This document shows, piece after piece, positions 26,322 to 35,831 of a stretch of DNA of 45,335 nt. Source of the stretch: Bacteroidales bacterium (GTDB lineage: Bacteria; Bacteroidota; Bacteroidia; Bacteroidales; GWA2-32-17); the NCBI GenBank assembly GCA_026417155.1, contig JAOADU010000010.1, positions 1 to 45,335 of the forward strand, in the 5' to 3' direction. Both the position numbers and the translations under genes were made by a program. Position 1 is the first letter of the stretch; each line of letters begins with the position of its first letter. The notes below the pieces were generated by a model. The model saw only the letters and a list, made by a program, of their open reading frames with translations, was not told the DNA's origin and did no database searches.

Positions 26322-29300
26322 AATTGATTTTATTAAGTTCTTCAAGTTGGGTTGATTTGTTAATGCTTCTCATTTGTTTTGCTGTTTCAGTGTAGTATTG
26401 ATGTGCTTTGATAAATTCGTATTGCAGTTTGTTCCATTCATCAACCGAACGAATTTTGCCTCTTTCGTAAAGTTCTCTGAAAAGATTTTGTGACACGGGA
26501 ATAAAATCGCTTCGTCCTAAATAATCCAAATCGGCATCGCAAATTATCATTTCGAGTTTATCTTTAGGATCAGGTGGGAATTTTGTTGCGAGAATAAGTC
26601 TGCATACGGTGTCAATTTGCGATGGGCTATATTTGTATTTAGGTAATATTTCGCGTGCATGTTTTACACTCAGTTCTTCATGGTCGTCGTATCCCGAAAT
26701 AAACCCATAATCGTGCATTAAGGCAGCTGTTTTAAGCAATAGCATTTCTTCGCGCGAAACTTTTTCGCCTAATCCAATCATTTCAACTTGTACAATTACA
26801 TCAATAGTATGCTTTACATTATGATAATAAAGCGTTTTTGGCAAAGCTTGTTCAAGTTTATTCAGTACAAATTCTTCCAGATCTTCGTAAATAAGGAATT
26901 GCAATTTTAGTCGGAATGCCTCATTAGGTTCAAGTGGATTATTAGGATTGGCTAATTCGGGTTTAATAGATTTAACAAAATACATGTCAATTTCCCCTTT
27001 ATATTTAACGGGTAGTTTTCCGCGATATTCGCAAACAAAGTAATCTTTAATTCGATTATATGTATCGCCCGAAATATTTATTTCATTAGCTACGCCAGAA
27101 GATTCCATACGCGATGCGATGTTGACAGTATCGCCCCAAATGTCGTAAGTAAATTTTTTGCTTCCGACAACTCCAGCAACAACAGGTCCTGAATGAATAC
27201 CAATACGTATAGCCCATTGATATTTGAATTGATCTTTGTGAGTGCGAATAAATTCTTGCATTTTGAATGCAGCTAAGGTTACATCAATAGGATTGGTGCG
27301 GTTGGGTTTTGGTAATCCGCCAGCACACATATAAGCATCGCCGATTGTTTTTATTTTTTCTAAACCATAAAAGTCGCAAATTTCGTCAAATTTACGGAAC
27401 ACAACATTTAATTCGTCTATAAGCATATCGGGCGACATGTTTTCGGCAATGTGCGTAAATCCTTGTACATCCGTAAATAATACTGTTACAAGTTTATATT
27501 TCTTTTTGCTGGCGGTACCTTTGTCGCGAAGTTCTAACGCGGTTTCTTCAGGGAGAATGTTTTTAATTAGCTCTTCTGCTCGTTCTTTTTGTTCGGCAAG
27601 TTCTCGTGTGCGTTCATTTAACAGTGTTTCGAGTTTATGTTTTTCTTTTGCAAATGATTCTAGTCGCCAATAGTAAATGGTAATAATAAATGCTGCAAGC
27701 AAAATGATATAAAAAATATAAGCAAACCATGTTCGATAAATAGGAGGTAAAATTTTAATAGTACAGCTAATTTCTTTTGAATAAATACCATATAAATTTT
27801 TAGCTCTGACTCGAAATTTATATTTTCCTTCGAAAAGGTTGGTATATTCTTTAAATGTTGCAAAAGTCCATTCCGACCAATTTTTATCGAAACCTTCGAG
27901 GATATACTGATACTGAACGTTGTTGGTGGCATCGAAATAAGGGGCAATGAATTCGAAAATGATATTATGATCTTTGTATTCGATTTCGATTATTTTATTA
28001 TCGAAAAGTTGGAATGGTATAGTGTCTTTTCCGGCAATAATTTTAGTAAAGAAAATATTTAATTGGCTAGTGTCTTGGGTTTGTTTTTTTGCATCGAAGC
28101 GAATTAATCCGTCAAAAGTGCCAAACCATGTAACAGCATTAATATCAGGATAAATAGACTCAATAGTAAAATCTTTAATAACTCTGAATGGATTTTTAAC
28201 TATTTTATATTTGTTGTCGGATATGTAAAATGCAACTCCTGTTTCTTTCTCGTAAACTCCTTCTTTACCACTGCTAAACCAAATGTTTTTATATGAATCT
28301 TCTTTTAAAGGATAAATCCATTTGTTTTGATAAAGTAAAGCAGTATCTTTATAAAATTGTAGTGTTTGATGGTTAAATAAATACGGACCTTTTTGGGTAC
28401 TAATAATAACACCGCGACTTGTAGTATAAACATCAATCCATCCAGGGTTTGTGGGTAAGCCATTATTGCTGCGATAATGACCTAATAATTGAATGGAATC
28501 GTTGTTTCGATTATATCTAATTCGAAAAACGCCCATATAATCAGAACCCAGCCAAATGCAAGAATCTTTGTCTATAGCAATAGTTCGAATATGGTCGCTA
28601 ACGGGACTGTTAATTGATAGATAGGTGGGTTTTTGATTAATAAACAATATAATGCCAATTCCTTTATTATTACTAATAAGAATTTTAGAAAAAGAAGAAT
28701 CGAGAGGAAGAAAATCTTCGAATACATATTGATTATTAATTATAGAAATGTTTTCTTTATTATCGATAAAATAAAGTCCATTGTCTGTGCTGATTAGAAG
28801 ACCATAAGGTGTAGAGAGTAATTTATTGCAATCTACTTTTATTTCGTCAACAGACATAAATTTATTCCCATGTATGTCTTGTTTAAGAAAATACTTGTTT
28901 TCGAGGTAGAACAATCCCTGTGTAGTTGCTATGTATATTTTTCCACGATGTCGGATAATTGATGAAACTCCGCCTTTAACATTATTGACGGGTGTAAAGT
29001 ACGAAAAGGCCGATGAAATTTCGATTCGAGCTAGTCCGTTGTTCATGGCTACCCATACGTTATTCCATTTGTCGATGTATAGAGAGTTGACATTGTCGTT
29101 GGGTAAAAGATTTTCGGTAGATAGTTGAAAGATGGCTTCTCCTTGGGTATTCATACCGATAATTCCCCCGCGATAAGTTCCGAAAATATAAATAGAATCG
29201 GATGTAATAGCATGACACGAATATTGATGTTCGTTTATATATTCTTCGACTTGATTTTTAAATGGATAAAGTTCGCCCGATCTTGTTAAGATAAAAAAAG

Positions 29301-29964
29301 TTTTTTCGTTTCTGAATTTCATCAGAAACTGATTGTTGAAGGGTAATAAAAATTCAATAATTTTATTATTGAGCGATTTAGAGCTAAGCCAAAGGATCAT
29401 GTCGCCATTAGCATATTGATATAGTCCGCCGGGTTCTTTGAAAACAAACAACTTGTTTCCAACTTTAAAGAGTTCTATTAAATTAGATGTGCTATCAATT
29501 ATTCTAATATTTCGACCATTGTAAGAAAACAAATTGGCATAATTGCCTACAAAAAGTATTTCATTTCTGTAAGCGATGATAGAATATACATCGCCTATTT
29601 TATTTTTTAATGATTCGGATGGAACTAAAGAACGAAATTTAAACGAAGCAAAAGGATCGCTTTCAATAAAGCCAAAATCCTTGTATGTCCCAACATAAAT
29701 TACTCCCGCATCGTTAACAGCAAATTTAGGTAATCCGCTTATGGGAATTAAGTTCCAATGTTTACCATCGTATTTTAAAATTCCGCTTACATTGCTAAAA
29801 AATAAAAAACCGTCCTTATTTTGCGCTATTGAAAAGTTTTGACTTTCGTATCCATAAGTTTTTGGTGAGAAAATTTGTACGAGTGGGAAACCCCATTCTT
29901 CGAATTGAGCAAATAGTATGTAATGCCAAAAAAATAATACTATTATTAATAGTTGTTTTAACAA
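26314..29964 (-). CDS. Membrane sensor: beta-propeller, Y_Y_Y, class III adenylate cyclase and HD domain
   Basis: A 1216-residue protein with a signal peptide. Residues about 25-630 are two-component-regulator-type propeller repeats. About 650-735 is a Y_Y_Y domain (YQYILEGFDKNWSEW, GKYKFRVRAKN). The membrane helix is at 746-766, and a signalling coiled coil ends in LIKNILPEETA. The class III cyclase domain (about 820-1000) has metal site LFTDVQGFT (D832, D876), substrate-specifying K872 (KIKTIGD) and D941 (YDIWGD), plus N948 and R952. The Lys/Asp pair indicates ATP, so cAMP, as substrate. A C-terminal HD-type domain (about 1040-1150) has YHNVKH (H1048), MHDYG (H1084, D1085) and CDADLDYLG. 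The ligand is unknown. Whether HD hydrolyses a nucleotide is unknown. Confidence 0.88.
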   Translation of the reverse strand: MLKQLLIIVLFFWHYILFAQFEEWGFPLVQIFSPKTYGYESQNFSIAQNKDGFLFFSNVSGILKYDGKHWNLIPISGLPKFAVNDAGVIYVGTYKDFGFIESDPFASFKFRSLVPSESLKNKIGDVYSIIAYRNEILFVGNYANLFSYNGRNIRIIDSTSNLIELFKVGNKLFVFKEPGGLYQYANGDMILWLSSKSLNNKIIEFLLPFNNQFLMKFRNEKTFFILTRSGELYPFKNQVEEYINEHQYSCHAITSDSIYIFGTYRGGIIGMNTQGEAIFQLSTENLLPNDNVNSLYIDKWNNVWVAMNNGLARIEISSAFSYFTPVNNVKGGVSSIIRHRGKIYIATTQGLFYLENKYFLKQDIHGNKFMSVDEIKVDCNKLLSTPYGLLISTDNGLYFIDNKENISIINNQYVFEDFLPLDSSFSKILISNNKGIGIILFINQKPTYLSINSPVSDHIRTIAIDKDSCIWLGSDYMGVFRIRYNRNNDSIQLLGHYRSNNGLPTNPGWIDVYTTSRGVIISTQKGPYLFNHQTLQFYKDTALLYQNKWIYPLKEDSYKNIWFSSGKEGVYEKETGVAFYISDNKYKIVKNPFRVIKDFTIESIYPDINAVTWFGTFDGLIRFDAKKQTQDTSQLNIFFTKIIAGKDTIPFQLFDNKIIEIEYKDHNIIFEFIAPYFDATNNVQYQYILEGFDKNWSEWTFATFKEYTNLFEGKYKFRVRAKNLYGIYSKEISCTIKILPPIYRTWFAYIFYIILLAAFIITIYYWRLESFAKEKHKLETLLNERTRELAEQKERAEELIKNILPEETALELRDKGTASKKKYKLVTVLFTDVQGFTHIAENMSPDMLIDELNVVFRKFDEICDFYGLEKIKTIGDAYMCAGGLPKPNRTNPIDVTLAAFKMQEFIRTHKDQFKYQWAIRIGIHSGPVVAGVVGSKKFTYDIWGDTVNIASRMESSGVANEINISGDTYNRIKDYFVCEYRGKLPVKYKGEIDMYFVKSIKPELANPNNPLEPNEAFRLKLQFLIYEDLEEFVLNKLEQALPKTLYYHNVKHTIDVIVQVEMIGLGEKVSREEMLLLKTAALMHDYGFISGYDDHEELSVKHAREILPKYKYSPSQIDTVCRLILATKFPPDPKDKLEMIICDADLDYLGRSDFIPVSQNLFRELYERGKIRSVDEWNKLQYEFIKAHQYYTETAKQMRSINKSTQLEELNKINYA

Positions 29965-29981
29965 TTGACCAAAATATTTAG

Positions 29982-29989
29982 TAGATTTG
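29982..29989 (+). promoter_or_regulatory. Predicted -7 element for the universal stress protein gene
   Basis: TAGATTTG is an exact TAnnTTTG match about 50 bases before the start at 30040. A TTG lies 14 bases upstream, shorter than the usual spacing, so only the -7 element is claimed. Confidence 0.5.
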
Positions 29990-30000
29990 CAAAATTATGA

Positions 30001-30008
30001 CAAAGTTA
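30001..30008 (-). promoter_or_regulatory. Predicted -7 element for the cyclase-lspA unit
   Basis: TAACTTTG on the minus strand is an exact TAnnTTTG match, giving a leader of roughly 30 bases before the ATG at 29964. With the divergent element at 29982 it makes two closely packed promoters between cyclase and stress-protein genes. No -33 TTG is evident. Confidence 0.5.
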
Positions 30009-30039
30009 ATGGTTATTTGTAACATTTAGTTCGTAAGTT

Positions 30040-30870
30040 ATGGAAAAAAATAAAAAATCGTTATTGGTTCCTTGCGATTTTACAGAAGTAGCAACAAATG
30101 CAATTCAGCATGGTATTATTTTAGCTAATCGCTTAGATGCTAAGTTAGTTCTTTTTCATGTTGTAAAAAAAGAGAAAGAAGTTGTAGATGCTATTGAACA
30201 ACTGAAGCAATTTAGTGCTCCTGTGTTGAGTAATACACAAATAGAAGTCGAATACTTGGCAAAAGAAGGCAATATTTATGATAGCATAAAACAGACGGCA
30301 GAAGATATTTCGGCAACATTTGTTGTTATGGGGACGCATGGAATAACCGGAATGCAAAAACTAATAGGAAGCAAAGCATTGAAAGTTATAGCTAATTCGC
30401 AAGTTCCTTTTATAGTTGTTCAAGAAAAACCTGCTAAAGACAATTATTTTTCAAAAATTGTAGTACCGATTGATTTTACTGTAGAAAACAAAGAGAAACT
30501 GCGCTGGGCACATTTTCTTTCGGTTTATTTTAAATCGACAATGATATTGTATGTAACAAACATTACTGATGAGGTACTGCTTAAAAAAGTAAAAGCAAAT
30601 CTGCTTTTTGCAAAAAAATATTTCGAAGAACGTGAAATCGATTATGAAATACACATTGCCCCTTCAAATCAGAATTTTTATGATGCCACAATAGAGTTTT
30701 GCCATGCCATAATGGCTCAGGGAATATTAATTATGACAACAAGAGATCCTCAATTTACTGATTTTATTTTTGGTGCGGAGGAACAACACATAATAGCAAA
30801 CGCAAAATCTCCCGTTATTTGCATTAATCCTCGTACGGATATTAAACGGTTTCAAGGATTCCACGGTTAA
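30040..30870 (+). CDS. Tandem universal stress protein (UspA family)
   Basis: A 276-residue cytoplasmic protein with two Usp domains (about 7-130 and 143-265). The first begins LLVPCDFTEVATNAIQHG and has the ATP-binding loop MGTHGITGMQKLIGS. The second begins KIVVPIDFTVENKEKL but its equivalent loop (TTRDPQFTDFIFG) lacks the GxxG pattern, so only the first half is likely to bind nucleotide. Double-domain Usp proteins with one degenerate half are frequent. It is transcribed away from the cyclase, and its last 4 bases overlap the convergent recN. Confidence 0.92.
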   Translation: MEKNKKSLLVPCDFTEVATNAIQHGIILANRLDAKLVLFHVVKKEKEVVDAIEQLKQFSAPVLSNTQIEVEYLAKEGNIYDSIKQTAEDISATFVVMGTHGITGMQKLIGSKALKVIANSQVPFIVVQEKPAKDNYFSKIVVPIDFTVENKEKLRWAHFLSVYFKSTMILYVTNITDEVLLKKVKANLLFAKKYFEEREIDYEIHIAPSNQNFYDATIEFCHAIMAQGILIMTTRDPQFTDFIFGAEEQHIIANAKSPVICINPRTDIKRFQGFHG

Positions 30871-32534
30871 GAGGTAGTCGAAACGTTAATCAAATGTTTT
30901 GCTTGTTCTATTGCCGAATCTGTAATTTTATCGGCACTAATGAGTTTTGCAATTTCATTAATTCGTTCGTCGGGAGTTAAATATTTAAAAATTACAGTCG
31001 TTCCTTTATCGGTATTTTTTTTAATTACGCAAAGATGATAATATCCGCATGCTGCTACTTGAGGCAGGTGCGTTATTGCAATAATTTGTCGCTGCGAAGC
31101 CATTTGTTTCATAAGACTACCAGCTTTGAATGCAATTTCGCCACTAATCCCTGTATCGGCTTCGTCGAGCAATAATGTATAAGGGCTGGAATTGTTGTAA
31201 TTTAAGCTTTTTAATGTAAGCAATACTCTAGAAAGTTCGCCACCCGAAGCAATTTTATCAATTGGTTGAGGAGATTGTTTGGAATTTGCTGAAAAAAGAA
31301 TTGTAACAGAAGAAATACCCATTTCGGTTGGTTCTAATAGTTTATTTACATTAACTAAAACTTGAGCATGAGGCATACCCAAAGTTTTAAGTTGTTGTTC
31401 TAATGGTTTTTGAATATGTTTAGCAGCTTGCATTCGTTTTTCATGCAATGAATGTGCAAGTTCTATTACTTTATTTTCGAGTTCTTTGCAAAGATGAGTT
31501 GTTGCATCTATTTGACTGTCTAAGTTTTGAATTAAAGATAGTTTTTCTGATATAGATTGTTTAAGTTCTAAAAGTTCGTTATATTGGTGAAGCTTGTATT
31601 TATGCATCAGTTTATAAACGGAATCAATGTACGATTGCAGTTGAGAAAATTTTTCAGGATTGGATTGAATAGTATCAATTGATTTTTGTATTTCAAAATC
31701 TACATCTTTAATTTCGTTTAAGATACTATCAATACGTTGCGACCAAATTTGTGCTTTAGTAAGCTTAGCTGAAATGTTTTGTAGTATTTTATAAATCTGT
31801 TTTGTTTGATGTGTTAGTGAATGGTCGGTTTCGTTGAGTAAAATATGTGCTTCGTTTAGTTTTTCGAGCAGTTCTTCGGCATGTTCGAGCGATTGAAATT
31901 CGGTTTCTAATTCAGCAAATTCATCGGCAGAAAGAGTTAATGCTTCGAATTCTTTTTGCTGATAGAGCAAATAATCGGCTTTTTGTTGTTCTTCTTTCTG
32001 AATTGCAAGTAACGATTGCAGTTGGTGTTTGCAATCTTTATATTGTTTAAACAAGGTTTTATATTGATTGATATCGGGAATAATATTGGCAAAATTATCA
32101 ATGATTTGTAATTGAAATAAAGATTGTTTTAGCAATATATTTTGATGTTGGCTATGAATATCGAAAAGTTGTGATGTAATTTCTTTAAGGACAGAAACAT
32201 TTACTACGGTATCGTTTACGTATTGACGGCTTGTACCAGAGGGTAATAGTTCTCGTCTGACGATAATTTCTGTATTAGGAGAGATGTCGTGTTTTTGAAG
32301 TAAAGGAGTCAGTTGTTCTATGTTTTTAGTAAATATTGCTTCTACGATGGTTTTTTGGGTTTTATCTTTTAAAATGTTTTCGTCAAATTTATGTCCCGAT
32401 AAAAATATCAAAGCATTTGCAATTATGGATTTTCCTGCACCAGTTTCACCTGTAATTACTGTAAAATTATCATAAAAACTAAGCGAAATCTCTTCAATAA
32501 TAGCAAAATTTTTTAAGTATAAAGTTGTAAGCAT
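30867..32534 (-). CDS. recN: DNA repair protein RecN
   Basis: A 555-residue SMC-like ATPase acting in recombinational repair of double-strand breaks. It starts MLTTLYLKNFAIIEE, the normal RecN start. Walker A is TGETGAGKS (about 28-36), with long coiled coils at about 150-400. Signature ASGGELSRVLL and Walker B LLLDEADTGISG lie near the C-terminus, followed by AITHLPQVAACG. Length matches the family. It ends the long minus-strand train, 2 nt after the DUF4835 gene, and overlaps the stress-protein gene tail to tail. Confidence 0.96.
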   Translation of the reverse strand: MLTTLYLKNFAIIEEISLSFYDNFTVITGETGAGKSIIANALIFLSGHKFDENILKDKTQKTIVEAIFTKNIEQLTPLLQKHDISPNTEIIVRRELLPSGTSRQYVNDTVVNVSVLKEITSQLFDIHSQHQNILLKQSLFQLQIIDNFANIIPDINQYKTLFKQYKDCKHQLQSLLAIQKEEQQKADYLLYQQKEFEALTLSADEFAELETEFQSLEHAEELLEKLNEAHILLNETDHSLTHQTKQIYKILQNISAKLTKAQIWSQRIDSILNEIKDVDFEIQKSIDTIQSNPEKFSQLQSYIDSVYKLMHKYKLHQYNELLELKQSISEKLSLIQNLDSQIDATTHLCKELENKVIELAHSLHEKRMQAAKHIQKPLEQQLKTLGMPHAQVLVNVNKLLEPTEMGISSVTILFSANSKQSPQPIDKIASGGELSRVLLTLKSLNYNNSSPYTLLLDEADTGISGEIAFKAGSLMKQMASQRQIIAITHLPQVAACGYYHLCVIKKNTDKGTTVIFKYLTPDERINEIAKLISADKITDSAIEQAKHLINVSTTS

Positions 32535-32536
32535 GA

Positions 32537-33451
32537 CTACTGCTTATTTTCGGTTAAGATGCGTTGATATTTATTAGAGTTAGTTGGGTCTATTTCTTTT
32601 AGAATATTTACAACTCGTGTTTTTTCATCGGGAAATGATTCAGAAAAAATTTGAACAAATTCATCCGATTTAGCATCAAGTACAATTTGTAATAACATCA
32701 TAAAGGGACTCGGTTTGTCGCGATAAATTTTTTGAAGCAGTTGAAGTGCATCGGCTATTTCTGCTCTACCATCGGCTTGCTTGTTGTGCATGATGTCGAG
32801 TCCTAATCGATGGTAACGATATAAAAATTCGCGTACTGGTGCATATTTTGTGTTGAGGACATTTTCTACTAACCAATAACGATTTTTTTGACTTTCAAAA
32901 GATTTCCATCCCTTTTCTTGGGCATTTTGTGCATTTTGAACAATTTTTTCGGCTTTTTGAAAATATGGGGTTCCACCATATAGCGAAAATGTGTCGTAAT
33001 CGAAACCTAATATTATGTAAACATAGTATGCTAGAAGTGATGTAAGATTGGAGGTAAAAGAATTTTCGTTGAAATCCATAGATTGAAATTCGACATAGTT
33101 GAATTGTATGTCGTTATCTTTAAAATTGAGAACCACGGAATTGTAATTCGAGTTATATACAGGACGAATAGCTTGAATCTGCATAGTCCCTTTATATTGG
33201 TCGGTAGAAATTTGTTCGGTTATATTTATCAATATGGAACATTCTATCCGTTCGTCATGAGAGTAAACATGTTCAGTCCATTTACGGTTGTTGATAAATT
33301 CAAATATATCTTTCTGCATTGATTCGAAAATGTGTTTGTTGCTAGTTTGTACTTGTTGAGCATATACTTGGACGCGACAATTAAGTTCTTGCAAATGAGC
33401 GTTGAAAACAAAAACTATGATAAAAAATATGCTAAGGAAAAGTGTTTTCAT
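32537..33451 (-). CDS. porD: PorD-like DUF4835 protein (type IX secretion associated)
   Basis: A 304-residue protein with a signal peptide, then QELNCRVQVYAQQVQTSNKH, ESMQKDIFEFINNRKWT and LASYYVYI-like segments (LLAYYVYIILGFDYDTFSL) that mark DUF4835. Members of this family, called PorD in Porphyromonas gingivalis, are linked to type IX secretion and gliding. Its start overlaps the coaBC stop (ATGA), and it lies between coaBC and recN, a neighbourhood seen widely in Bacteroidota. Presence here fits the two type IX cargo proteases in the window. The biochemical role of the protein is not known from sequence. Confidence 0.8.
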   Translation of the reverse strand: MKTLFLSIFFIIVFVFNAHLQELNCRVQVYAQQVQTSNKHIFESMQKDIFEFINNRKWTEHVYSHDERIECSILINITEQISTDQYKGTMQIQAIRPVYNSNYNSVVLNFKDNDIQFNYVEFQSMDFNENSFTSNLTSLLAYYVYIILGFDYDTFSLYGGTPYFQKAEKIVQNAQNAQEKGWKSFESQKNRYWLVENVLNTKYAPVREFLYRYHRLGLDIMHNKQADGRAEIADALQLLQKIYRDKPSPFMMLLQIVLDAKSDEFVQIFSESFPDEKTRVVNILKEIDPTNSNKYQRILTENKQ

Positions 33452-34650
33452 GAAATATATTTTTTAATAACGTCGGCTATTTCTATTGCTAGTTGTTCTT
33501 TGCTTTTAAACGATAAATGATGAATATTATTATGTTTATCAAAAACAGTGAATGAATTGTGTGTATTTGCTATAGGATTGTGTTGAGGAGTAATCGTATT
33601 CAACAAAATGATATCGAGATTTTTTCGATGCAGTTTTTCTTTTGCCGAATTTTCTTCATTTTCTGTTTCTAAGGCAAAACCAATAAAAAGCTGATTGTTT
33701 TTTTTGTATTTACCTAATGTTTCGGCAATGTCAGGTGTTGGTTCTAGTTCTAAAATAATGGATTGTTGTTGTTTTTTTATTTTGTGCGAGGTTTTGTCTT
33801 TGGGTTTATAATCGGCGACAGCAGCAGAAAATATAGCGATGTCTGCATCGTCGATGTGTGTTTTACAAGATTCGAGCATTTCATCAGCCGAAATTATTTT
33901 TTCTATGGTAATGTTAGGATGGGTAGGATAGTTTGCAATTGGTCCGCACACAAAAATAACATCAGCGCCACGCCGTGCCATCTCTTGAGCAATAGCAGTT
34001 CCCATTTTACCCGATGAAGAGTTGCTAATAAAGCGAACAGGATCGAGATATTCGCATGTAGGACCTGCAGTAATTAAAACTTTTTTACCAGAAAAGTCTT
34101 GTGATTTTTGAAAAAAGTTTATTACATGCTGTAAAATATTTTCAGGTTCTTCCATGCGACCTTTACCTGTTAATCCGCTGGCAAGTTCTCCTGTTGGGGG
34201 TTCAATAAACATTACGCCGCGTTGTGAGAGGGTTTGTATATTTTGTTGTGTGGCAACGTGCATGTACATATCAGTATCCATTGCGGGAGCAACCATCACA
34301 GGGCATCGAACAGAAAGATATGTAGTAAGCAATAAATTGTCGGCAATGCCATGAGCCATTTTTGCTATGGTATTGGCAGTGGCAGGAGCTATAAGCATCA
34401 AATCAGCCCAGATGCCAAGTTCGATATGACTATTCCATGCGCCATCGTCGTGATAAAAAAAGTCGCACAACACAGTGTTTTTCGACAATGTAGCTAACGT
34501 AACAGGCGTGATAAATTCTTTGGCAAAAGGAGTAACGATAATTTTAACTTCTGCTCCTTCTTTAATGAAAAGCCTTGTTAAGTATGCTGCTTTGTAGGCA
34601 GCAATGCTTCCTGTAATGCCTAAAATTATATGTTTGTTTTTTAAGTTCAA
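33448..34650 (-). CDS. coaBC: Bifunctional phosphopantothenoylcysteine decarboxylase / phosphopantothenate-cysteine ligase
   Basis: A 400-residue flavoprotein for two steps of coenzyme A synthesis. The CoaC half (about 1-180) has [17 protein letters not shown] (catalytic H75) and PAMDTDMY. The CoaB half (about 188-400) has [24 protein letters not shown] and AAVADYKP. In the segment [15 protein letters not shown] the residue aligned with the E. coli catalytic Cys158 (QACGDIGPGRM) is Ser158, and position 161, where I recall a Cys in many relatives, is Thr. Other signatures are intact, so the enzyme is probably active with an altered decarboxylase site. It lies 2 nt after rpoZ. Confidence 0.94.
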   Translation of the reverse strand: MNLKNKHIILGITGSIAAYKAAYLTRLFIKEGAEVKIIVTPFAKEFITPVTLATLSKNTVLCDFFYHDDGAWNSHIELGIWADLMLIAPATANTIAKMAHGIADNLLLTTYLSVRCPVMVAPAMDTDMYMHVATQQNIQTLSQRGVMFIEPPTGELASGLTGKGRMEEPENILQHVINFFQKSQDFSGKKVLITAGPTCEYLDPVRFISNSSSGKMGTAIAQEMARRGADVIFVCGPIANYPTHPNITIEKIISADEMLESCKTHIDDADIAIFSAAVADYKPKDKTSHKIKKQQQSIILELEPTPDIAETLGKYKKNNQLFIGFALETENEENSAKEKLHRKNLDIILLNTITPQHNPIANTHNSFTVFDKHNNIHHLSFKSKEQLAIEIADVIKKYIS

Positions 34651-34652
34651 AA

Positions 34653-35009
34653 TTATTGATTATTATTTTCTGCTATTCCGTGAATTTTTTCTGTTTGTTC
34701 GGGAATACGATAAAATAGTTTATTTTCAATGAATTCTTGTAAAGCAATAGATGTAGGTTTTGGTAATCGTTCGTACATGCGAGAAATTTCAATTTGTTCT
34801 CTATTTTCAAATATTTCTTCCAAACTTTCGGTATATGAGCTAAATTCTTCTAACTTTTGATGTAGCTCTTCTTTTAATTCTACGGCAATTTGATTGGCTC
34901 GTTTAGCAACAATCATAACGGTTTGATAAATATTACCCGACATTTCTTCGAGTTTATCTACATCTCGGGTAATGGTTGTAACAGCTGCATTTGTTTTTTT
35001 TAGATCCAT
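34653..35009 (-). CDS. rpoZ: RNA polymerase omega-like subunit (Bacteroidota type)
   Basis: A 118-residue cytoplasmic protein. Residues about 18-65 contain LEEMSGNIYQTVMIVAKRANQIA, the RPB6/omega helix with the conserved AKRA-type core that binds the beta-prime subunit. The C-terminal part is charged and ends in RIPEQTEKIHGIAENN. The family is often annotated as DUF1573-independent 'omega-like' in Bacteroidota and lies between bamD and coaBC, as here, with gaps of 5 and 2 nt. Identification rests on this segment and the neighbourhood. Confidence 0.85.
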   Translation of the reverse strand: MDLKKTNAAVTTITRDVDKLEEMSGNIYQTVMIVAKRANQIAVELKEELHQKLEEFSSYTESLEEIFENREQIEISRMYERLPKPTSIALQEFIENKLFYRIPEQTEKIHGIAENNNQ

Positions 35010-35014
35010 AGTAT

Positions 35015-35812
35015 TTATGTTTTAATTACTTGTTTTGCAGATTGATAAATCTTTCTTGCTTCGTTAATAAATGTAGAGTTTGGATATTCGGCAGTAAAAA
35101 TATCGTATTCCTTTAATGTTTCAAGCATTCTTTCGTTCTTTTTTTCAGGAATACTGTTTTGAGCATATAAGAAAGAAGCTTTTACAATTAAAAATAAGGT
35201 TTCTTCACGATAACGGCTATCGGGAAATTCTTGCAATGAATTTTTAAACGCAATAATGGCAGCTTTATAATCACCTATTTTATAATAAAGCTTAGCGGCT
35301 TCGAATGCTTTTTTTTCAAGATTATGACGTAGTTTGTCAATTATTTCGTTACATTCTTTAATTCGGTTGCTTTTAGGATAACGATTGATGAATGCTTGCA
35401 TTTGATCGATAGCAAGATATGTTGAAGTTTGGTCGAGACTATAATCGGGAGCATCGAGGTAGGAACAATAAGCTGCCATAAAATCGCTTTCTTCGCGAAG
35501 TGTACTTAAAGGATAACGATTTCCTACATTTCGAAAATAATACGAGGCCATCATGTAGTCGTGTTGATAAAAATAGCAATATCCTAAATAATATAGTATT
35601 TTATCGGCTTTGTCGGATGCTTTAAAGATGTTTTCTAATTTTTCGAATAAACTTTGTGCTCTAAAATAATCTTTTTTTTCGTAGTATTTTACGGCTTCGT
35701 TATAGATTAATTCGTAATCGTTGCTTTTTAGTAGTTTTTGAAAATTGCTACATGAATATAATGAAAAAATTAGCGTAATGATAGTGAGTATGTTAATGAT
35801 GTTTTTTTTCAT
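35015..35812 (-). CDS. bamD: Outer membrane protein assembly factor BamD
   Basis: A 265-residue lipoprotein. The signal ends LIFSLYSC (lipobox Cys21). The mature part is a series of TPR-like helical repeats: YNEAVKYYEKKDYFRAQSLFE, KILYYLGYCYFYQHDYMMAS, YYKIGDYKAAIIAFKNSLQEFPDS and EYPNSTFINEARK. BamD sits on the periplasmic face of the outer membrane and helps BamA insert beta-barrels. Length and repeat number agree with the family. It follows glmS by 19 nt and precedes rpoZ by 5 nt. Confidence 0.93.
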   Translation of the reverse strand: MKKNIINILTIITLIFSLYSCSNFQKLLKSNDYELIYNEAVKYYEKKDYFRAQSLFEKLENIFKASDKADKILYYLGYCYFYQHDYMMASYYFRNVGNRYPLSTLREESDFMAAYCSYLDAPDYSLDQTSTYLAIDQMQAFINRYPKSNRIKECNEIIDKLRHNLEKKAFEAAKLYYKIGDYKAAIIAFKNSLQEFPDSRYREETLFLIVKASFLYAQNSIPEKKNERMLETLKEYDIFTAEYPNSTFINEARKIYQSAKQVIKT

Positions 35813-35831
35813 GATGCAAATTTAATAAAGA

